A stretch of 64,000 bases of DNA from Ridgeia piscesae (lineage: Eukaryota; Annelida; Polychaeta; Sabellida; Siboglinidae): contig JAODUO010000960.1 in the NCBI GenBank assembly GCA_025642075.2, positions 1-64,000 on the forward strand. Direction: 5' to 3'. A program made the translations under genes and the position numbers. The notes under the pieces are model-generated. The model saw only the letters and a program-made list of their open reading frames with translations, searched no databases and was not told the DNA's origin. Shown piece by piece: positions 58,135 to 64,000 of the stretch; within the stretch, counting starts at the first letter, position 1, and the number at the start of each line of letters is the position of its first letter.

Positions 58135-60340
58135 TATGTCATGATGCCTGTGTCATAGTGACAGTGTGATGTTATAAGATATGTCAAGATGTTTGTCATA
58201 ATGACACTGACAGTGCGGTGTCATAAGACATGACAAGATATGTAATGTCTGTCATAATGATTGTGTGGTGTCATATGACATATCATGATGTCTGTGTCAT
58301 ACTGACAGTTTAGTTTCATGTGAAGTGTGATATCTTTGTCATAATGACCATGCATGTCATTATGTCTGTGTCATAATGATCTGTACTGTCTATGTCGTAA
58401 TGACTCTCTGGTGTCACATGATGCATCTTGCTATCACTGTAGCTGACAGAAAAATATTTAGGTGTTGCTGGAGATATGTTTAGCTCGCAACACTTTTGAA
58501 AAAGGGTTGCAGCTGGAGGTTTTTGGTGACAATTGCAAGAAGTGAGTTGATTCAGTGAGACTCAATGTGTTCAGTGGGAGATGTTTTGGTAAGTCTCGTG
58601 TGGGGTGCAGTTATTATTATTATTATTAGTCTCAGCCCTTCACTCCACCAATATTCATCATTCACCTGTTTTGTAAATCAGATTTCACCTTCACCTTGTC
58701 CCATAACCTATAAGGACCACTGGGGGCACCAATGATGGGTTCTCCTTGTCCCATAATCCATAGGGATCATTGGGGCACCACTGATGGCTTCACCTTGTCC
58801 CATAACCTGTAAGGATCACTGGGGCACCATTGGTGGTTCTGTGACCAGTTCTTTCCACCTTCGCCTGTTCTTCATAGTCCTCCAGTCCTGTCCACTCTGA
58901 GATTGTCTTCCCACTTATTCTGTCTACCTTGTCTTCTCCCTCCTCTGTCTCTGTACCTTGTCTTCTCCCTCCTCTCTCTGTACATTGTGTTCTCCCTCCT
59001 CTCTCGGTACCTTGTCTTCTCCCTCCTCTCTCTGTACCTTGTCTTCTCCCTCCTCTCTCTGTATCTTGTCTTCTCCCTCCTCTCTCTGTACCTTGTCTTC
59101 TCCCTCCTCTCTCTGTACCTTGTCTTCTCCCTCCTCTCTCTGTACCTTGTCTTCTCCCTCCTCTCTCTGTACATTGTCTTCTCCCTCCTCTCTCTGTAAC
59201 GTGTCTTCTCCCTCCTCTCTCGGTACCTTGTCTTCTCCCTCCTCTCTCTGTAACTTGTCTTCTCCCTCCTCTCTCTGTACCTTGTCTTCTCCCTCCTCTC
59301 TCTGTATCTTGTCTTCTCCCTCCTCTCTCTGTACTTGTCTTCTCCCTCCTCTCTCTGTACTTGTCTTCTCCCTCCTCTCTCTGTACCTTGTCTTCTCCCT
59401 CCTCTCTCTGTACCTTGTCTTATCCCTCCTCTCCTGTGCCTTGTCTTCTCCCTCCTCTCTCCTGTACCTTGTCTTCTCCCTCCTCTCTCTGTACCTTGTC
59501 TTCTCCCTCCTCTCTCTGTACCTTGTCTTCTCCCTCCTCTCTCTGTACCTTGTCTTCTCCCTCCTCTCTCTGTATCTTGTCTTCTCCCTCCTCTCTCTGT
59601 ACCTTGTCTTCTCCCTCCTCTCTCTGTACCTTGTCTTCTCCCTCCTCTCTCTGTACCTTGTCTTCTCCCTCCTCTCTCTGTACCTTGTCTTCTCCCTCCT
59701 CTCTCTGTACCTTGTCTTCTTCCCTCCTCTCTCTGTACTTGTCTTCTCCCTCCTCTCTCTGTACCTTGTCTTCTCCCTCCTCTCTCTGTACCTTGTCTTC
59801 TCCCTCCTCTCTCTGTAACTTGTCTTCTCCCTCCTCTCTCTGTACTTGTCTTCTCCCTCCTCTCTCTGTACCTTGTCTTCTCCCTCCTCTCTCTGTACCT
59901 TGTCTTCTCCCTCCTCTCTCTGTACCTTGTCTTCTCCCACCTCTCTCTGTACCTTGTCTTCTCCCTCCTCTCTCTGTACCTTGTCTTTTCCCACCTCTCT
60001 CTGTACCTTGTCTTCTCCCTCCTCTCTCGGTACCTTGTCTTTTCCCACCTCTCTCTGTGCCTTGCAAGATGGTCTTTTCAAGGACAGATGATCAAATCAC
60101 ATTGACATTGATAAACCACACAGGGCTGGAACCCTTTATGTTAAGAAATAATATTATATGTGAACACCTATTACTGGTAATGAATATCATGTGCCATTGA
60201 ATGTCTAGGTAAATGTTTTTTTTATATCAAAATGTGATAAACTGTATGAAGAATTGAACTGAACTCCTTGTGTTGTTTAGCTGAAGGAACAGCTTCTGGC
60301 TTCATGATGTGGCAATAAATTATTTGCTTGTGCCTCATTG
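58135..60340 (+). promoter_or_regulatory. Probable Misato 3' UTR
   Basis: After the TGA the sequence holds imperfect repeats of TGTCATAATGAC-like words (58137-58420). Three ~50-bp repeats follow at about 58690-58840 (CACCTTGTCCCATAACC, GGATCACTGGGGCACCA), then the 27-bp array. The first convincing polyadenylation signal is AATAAA at 60314, followed by a GT-rich stretch (TTGCTTGTGCC). The extent is inferred from this signal only. Confidence 0.45.
58922..60062. repeat. 27-bp CT-rich minisatellite, about 42 copies
   Basis: Unit CTCTGTACCTTGTCTTCTCC followed by CTCCTCT; variants TCTGTATCTTG and TCTCGGTACC, plus 26-bp units that shift the frame. 27 is divisible by three and the unit lacks stops on both strands, so 385- and 423-residue frames appear on opposite strands; both are artefacts. 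The strong purine/pyrimidine strand bias could allow triplex (H-DNA) formation. Confidence 0.96.
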
Positions 60341-60344
60341 ATTT

Positions 60345-60870
60345 CTTGTATTATTTTAATGAATTATTTAACAAGATTGCCACCTCGAGAATTAACTCTA
60401 GATGGCAGGTGGACTAGGAAGTCCTTTGGCTTATCGAGAGTCCAACCTATCTGTCTAAGTATAAGCCCGCCCTTCTTAGGTATATGTCAATTTTTTTAAA
60501 TATATTAACATTACTATTATAGCACCTACAAAATCAGCTGATAATCTGTTCCATTCATTTATTGTTCTTTGAGAAAAAGAAAGTGTCCTCTAGTCCTTCT
60601 CCCTTCTTTAACTGAGAAAAAATATTTTCATACCCATTCAATATTTTAAACACTTCTATCTGATCTCCTCTCAATCTCCTGATCACATTCTTTTAGACGC
60701 ATTTCATAACTAATATTCCTGAGTTTTTGTATAATTTTGGTTGCTCTCCTTTGTACTCTTTCTAGCATATCAATATCCTTATGTTTTCTGAATAATAGTG
60801 ATTCTGCTCCCGATATACAAAGATAATTTGAAATGCATTGTGTAGATCTATATAGATGGATATTGACCAT
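60345..60870 (-). mobile_element. LINE C-terminal remnant (second LINE type)
   Basis: On the minus strand from 60870: MLERVQRRATKIIQKLRNIS, YEMRLKECD, then after a frame change EVFKILNGYENIFSQLKKGE and RAGLYLD-like text near 60470. The LERVQRRATK...LRxLSYExRL...VFKILNG order is the conserved tail of a widespread LINE reverse-transcriptase family. Decayed by stops and deletions. Lies between Misato and lamin. Confidence 0.8.
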
Positions 60871-60899
60871 TTATTGCACACATGATATAATTGGTTGGA

Positions 60900-61262
60900 T
60901 CCAGTCAGCACCTCATTATCCTGACCTCTGAGGATATAAACTGTTAGGATGACTGCCGGAATGGACTGGTCATTGACTTGCAGCTGGTTTTATTTATTTC
61001 CGCAATGTATTCGCATTAAAATACTGCTCAAACGTGCTAACAATATAAACTCTAAATACATATATAGATATAAGCTACATAAAAAATTAAATAAATAGGT
61101 TAAATAAATAAAAGGTACTGACTCGATAAAATATTACATTTGAAAGGTACGTTTAACTGCAAAATGCAACATATCCTCTTTCTTCAATTTTAGAAAATGT
61201 CACTCCTGTTTCATCCTTAAGTTTTTAATAGAAATTAGGATATGAAGTTGGTGTACATGTAA
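60900..61262. other. Misato-lamin spacer, nothing recognised
   Basis: AT-rich unique sequence. Confidence 0.4.

Positions 61263-61314
<52 letters not shown>
61263..61314. repeat. (GT)n(TA)n microsatellite
   Basis: GT repeats then TA repeats. Confidence 0.94.
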
Positions 61315-61316
<2 letters not shown>

Positions 61317-61419
61317 AATCCAAAATCACAGAGAATGCATGGTAACATTCTGAAATATCTGTTGCAGGTTTGTGACATAAAATGTGATATAAAACTATTT
61401 TTGATTAAAAAAAATCTAT

Positions 61420-61465
61420 ATTTCCTTGCAGTATATGCTATATATAGCATATACTGCAAGGAAAT
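61420..61465. repeat. Perfect 46-bp palindrome
   Basis: Arms of 23 bp (ATTTCCTTGCAGTATATGC followed by TATA) are exact reverse complements with no spacer. The function is unknown; it may be the excision or foldback scar of a small element. Confidence 0.85.
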
Positions 61466-61469
61466 GTGA

Positions 61470-62265
61470 ACTTGTTATCAAGTGATATATTGCTTAAGTA
61501 AAATTGAGTGATACAGCTGTATATCATTATCACTCCACGTGTACGTGTCAAAGGTGTACAGCACTGTACATTTAATTATATCCTTTTTGTATAAACTTTA
61601 TAAAATATGGTTTATTGCGTTTTGCTCTGAAATCCTTCATTGGTTGCCTACTCTAATACACATAACTCTGCTGCTTAAAATTATGATGGACATTGGTAAT
61701 TTGTTAATTAATATAATTGTGAATTCAAATTAATATTATTTACTTGAATTCACAGTTCAAATGTGTTTGAATTAGAAAGCATTTACAATAGTTAATAATT
61801 TATTAGTAAGCATAAGATTAACTGAAATGATTTTTTGATTAGTAAGCATAAATGTAACTAATATAATTTTGGAATTTGTTTCAGTTGAATAGCTAGATTA
61901 TAGCTTGACTGATACATCAAATAATACATGACACTAACAGGACGAATAATAATGAAGAAATACATTTATTGTAGATATATATATGAAATAAATGGGGGCT
62001 TTTCTGTTAAGTTGAAAAGCTATATACGATGTTCCATACGCCGCAAGCAAGTAGCCTCTTGGTTAATGAACGAAATAATGAAGGGGGATAGACAGACGGA
62101 GCGAGCACCTGCCGTGGACGGAAGTGAACCAAAGTCACATGGTTCCAGGGCACGCTTCGAGTGGACGGCCATTTGTTTGTGCAACGGTTTTGCCGGTAAG
62201 TCAACGTCCTCCGAGTGAGGAATACATGCAAGTATCTACTGCCAGTCGACCAAACCACTGCTAAA
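61470..62265 (+). promoter_or_regulatory. Lamin upstream region / 5' UTR
   Basis: AT-rich to about 62030, then GC-richer sequence with CpGs up to the lamin ATG. A donor-like GCCG|GTAAGTC at about 62194 could mark a 5' UTR exon end, but no matching acceptor before the ATG is clear. Promoter function is inferred only from position. Confidence 0.35.
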
Positions 62266-62678
62266 ATGTCGTCGAGGATGAAGAAGTCGCGACAACAGAC
62301 GCCAGATGTGTCGTCGTCCAAGAAAACCCGTCAACAGACGCCTGAACCGTCGACATCTTTCACCAGCCCGGGGAGAAGGCCGCCGTCGCCGGTCATGATC
62401 GCCCGCGTGCAAGAGAAGCAGGAACTCGCCAGCCTCAACGACCGGTTGGCCGCCTACATCGATCGCGTGCGACAACTGGAGACCGACAACAGCCGTCTCG
62501 TCAGACAGGTACAGACGCAAGAGGAGACCGTCACCCGCGAAGTCTCCAACATCAAGGGTTTGTACGAGACGGAGTTATCAGATGCCCGGAGGCTGCTCGA
62601 CGAAACTGCCAAGCAGAAAGCAAAATTGCAAATCGAAGTCGGAAAATACAAAGCGGATGCGGCGGAATTTCGCGAGAA
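62266..62678 (+). CDS. Nuclear lamin, first coding exon (gene continues beyond the window)
   Basis: The exon starts at ATG 62266; an upstream in-frame GTG is not a plausible eukaryotic start. It ends GAGAA|GTGAGTC in phase 2. The 137 codons comprise a basic Ser/Thr/Pro-rich head with a TSPGRR mitotic-kinase-type site just before the rod. Coil 1A follows ([28 protein letters not shown]), then the start of coil 1B ([36 protein letters not shown]). This is the conserved intermediate-filament initiation motif in its lamin form. Lamins polymerise under the inner nuclear membrane. The rest of the rod, nuclear localisation signal, Ig-fold and CaaX box would lie downstream. Not a cytoplasmic intermediate filament as far as the head and coil 1A show, though the lamin-specific coil 1B insertion is not in this exon. 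Confidence 0.93.
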
Positions 62679-64000
62679 GTGAGTCGGTTTTAATAGTTCA
62701 TTGAAGTGTCTCTGAAGTCAGCTATTGTTTGACCTAGTTGTACTAAGATGTCGCTGTGGCCGTTGAATTCCTCCCGCGCTTTTTGACTTCATTCGATAAC
62801 GTCACAGACATGGGCGTATTTATTGGCCCAAGGCTGGAATTTGGGTTACTTATATTTGATTCCTGTAATTTGATTCCTGTAAGCATCGCAGTTGCCGCCA
62901 CCCTCGGCCACTACCCACCTTGCGTGATGGCTAGTCAGTCAACATGCTGTGTAATTCATATTTTTTTGTTCCTGGTAGAAACCGAGTACAGTAGATTATA
63001 GTACTTGATATGTTCAGTGTATTGTCAATTTAGCAGGGCAACTCTGGAATGAAACCAAATATTGAACGCTGATACTTTGTAATTGCATGCACGTTATTGC
63101 TGAAATGATCCCAAAAAAATCAAATTCAGATAGGTATATTTCCATGCTCATATCAGTACATAATTATGCATATTTGACATGCACCAGTTTTATACTTGTC
63201 TAGCTGTCACAGTGGTAGACATAAATCAGTTGAAATTGGCCATCCATTTAGTGAAAGACATACTTATTTATATTTTTATAATGCATTGTTGAAGACCTGC
63301 TCCAGAAGTCTCCTTTTTGTCACTTCAAGACGTATGAAAACGTATACCATGGATATTTAAGAAAATAAACTGCAGTTCAAAATAAAATCTAAACAGAGCT
63401 CTGCAAAATGTCTTAAATATAACAGTTCTGTATTTCCTGTTGTGTTTGTATATGCCCCAGTGATTCCACAGACATACACCTATGACTACCTGACACAGTT
63501 TACTCAAATTACACACAGTCACACATATCTGAGACACTGACCTTTATGGTAATGGCCATTGGACCTACACCTGTAGGCTAGTGTGGTTCATGTGAGGACA
63601 ACCTGTCAAGGCTGTAATATTGATTTTCTTGTACTGTCCAGTGCAGTGCCTGTGTTTCTAGATGCAGTCAATTCAGAATTCCTCTGTGATTTATAAATAC
63701 TCGTGACTGTCAGAGTTGAGAGTGAGCAGCGGCTGTGTTAGCATCTTCAAGCAGCCAGTGAATAATAGTTGCACTGAAGGTGCCAGTTCCATTTAAATAA
63801 AAATTAGTCCAAATTATCAAGGAAAATTCAATTCCAATAATTTTTTTAACTCGGTTTTATTTGTACTTGGAAAAAACATGCAGTCATATTTAATAAGCTT
63901 CAGTAAATTAAAATAAAATTCCAACTGGTCCTGGATATGAATTGAGGATCCGTTCCAGAATTGACTAGCAACATGGTCTGATTGTCATAAAAATTATTTC
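62679..64000. other. Lamin intron 1 (partial)
   Basis: Intron sequence to the window end; no further exon or named repeat recognised. The open frame 62756-63001 shows no domain. Confidence 0.5.

Noticed and set aside
58924..60200. 385-residue minus and 423-residue plus ORFs (Arg/Glu-rich and Ser/Leu/Pro-rich)
   Set aside because: The 27-bp CT-rich repeat lacks stops on both strands; overlapping opposite-strand frames of this kind are artefacts.
62215..62265. Upstream start for lamin giving 17 extra residues
   Set aside because: The upstream in-frame codon is GTG; the ATG at 62266 gives a typical lamin head (MSSR).

Overview
This is animal nuclear DNA, almost certainly from an invertebrate bilaterian. 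It has split genes with GT-AG introns, a nuclear lamin, a Misato homologue, a type I membrane protein built from extracellular modules, and decayed LINEs, SINEs and DNA transposons. Very long AC/GT and AT microsatellites and kilobase-scale minisatellites are unusually abundant. The lamin and the LINE families look lophotrochozoan, probably a marine mollusc, but this is a weak guess and amphioxus-like or other marine taxa are possible.

Layout. 1-4.4 kb: no securely identified gene, only a few weak plus-strand candidate exons. 4.4-13.5 kb: repeats, including a DNA transposon of about 3.2 kb (6642-9800) whose terminal inverted repeats are each a tandem pair of ~330 bp subrepeats, and a decayed minus-strand LINE (10100-11150). 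13.5-21.8 kb: a plus-strand type I membrane protein gene (linker, fibronectin type II, EGF, a 12-cysteine EGF-like exon, TM helix, acidic tail). All internal junctions that can be checked are phase 1 except the last, which is phase 2. Its introns hold a LINE 3' end, an RTE-like LINE, a decayed transposon-like ORF and a MITE. 21.9-23.6 kb: a nearly identical ~825 bp tandem duplication. 24.0-25.2 kb: a tetranucleotide satellite. 27.5-28.4 kb: a broken C2H2 zinc-finger array on the minus strand.

29.6-58.1 kb: a complete Misato (MSTO1/DML1) gene. Fifteen exons can be read by homology and phase, giving about 580 residues and a human-like length. Its introns hold a 4.3 kb array (51-bp unit), a 5 kb array (16/17-bp unit), a 3.2 kb array (19-bp unit), three copies of one tRNA-derived SINE, a LINE 3' end, an 88-bp-arm palindrome and a hAT-like remnant. 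The arrays abut splice sites. One intron uses a GC donor, and one extra 105-bp in-frame exon is possible. 58.9-60.1 kb: a 27-bp minisatellite, probably in the Misato 3' UTR. 62.3-62.7 kb: the first coding exon of a nuclear lamin on the same strand; the gene continues beyond the window.

Misato (a tubulin-like protein needed for mitochondrial distribution and spindle function) and lamin (nuclear lamina) are functionally independent. Their adjacency is notable because MSTO1 and LMNA both lie at 1q22 in human. I see no bacterial operons, CRISPR array or tRNA/rRNA gene. The long open frames inside the minisatellites are artefacts of stop-free repeat units.
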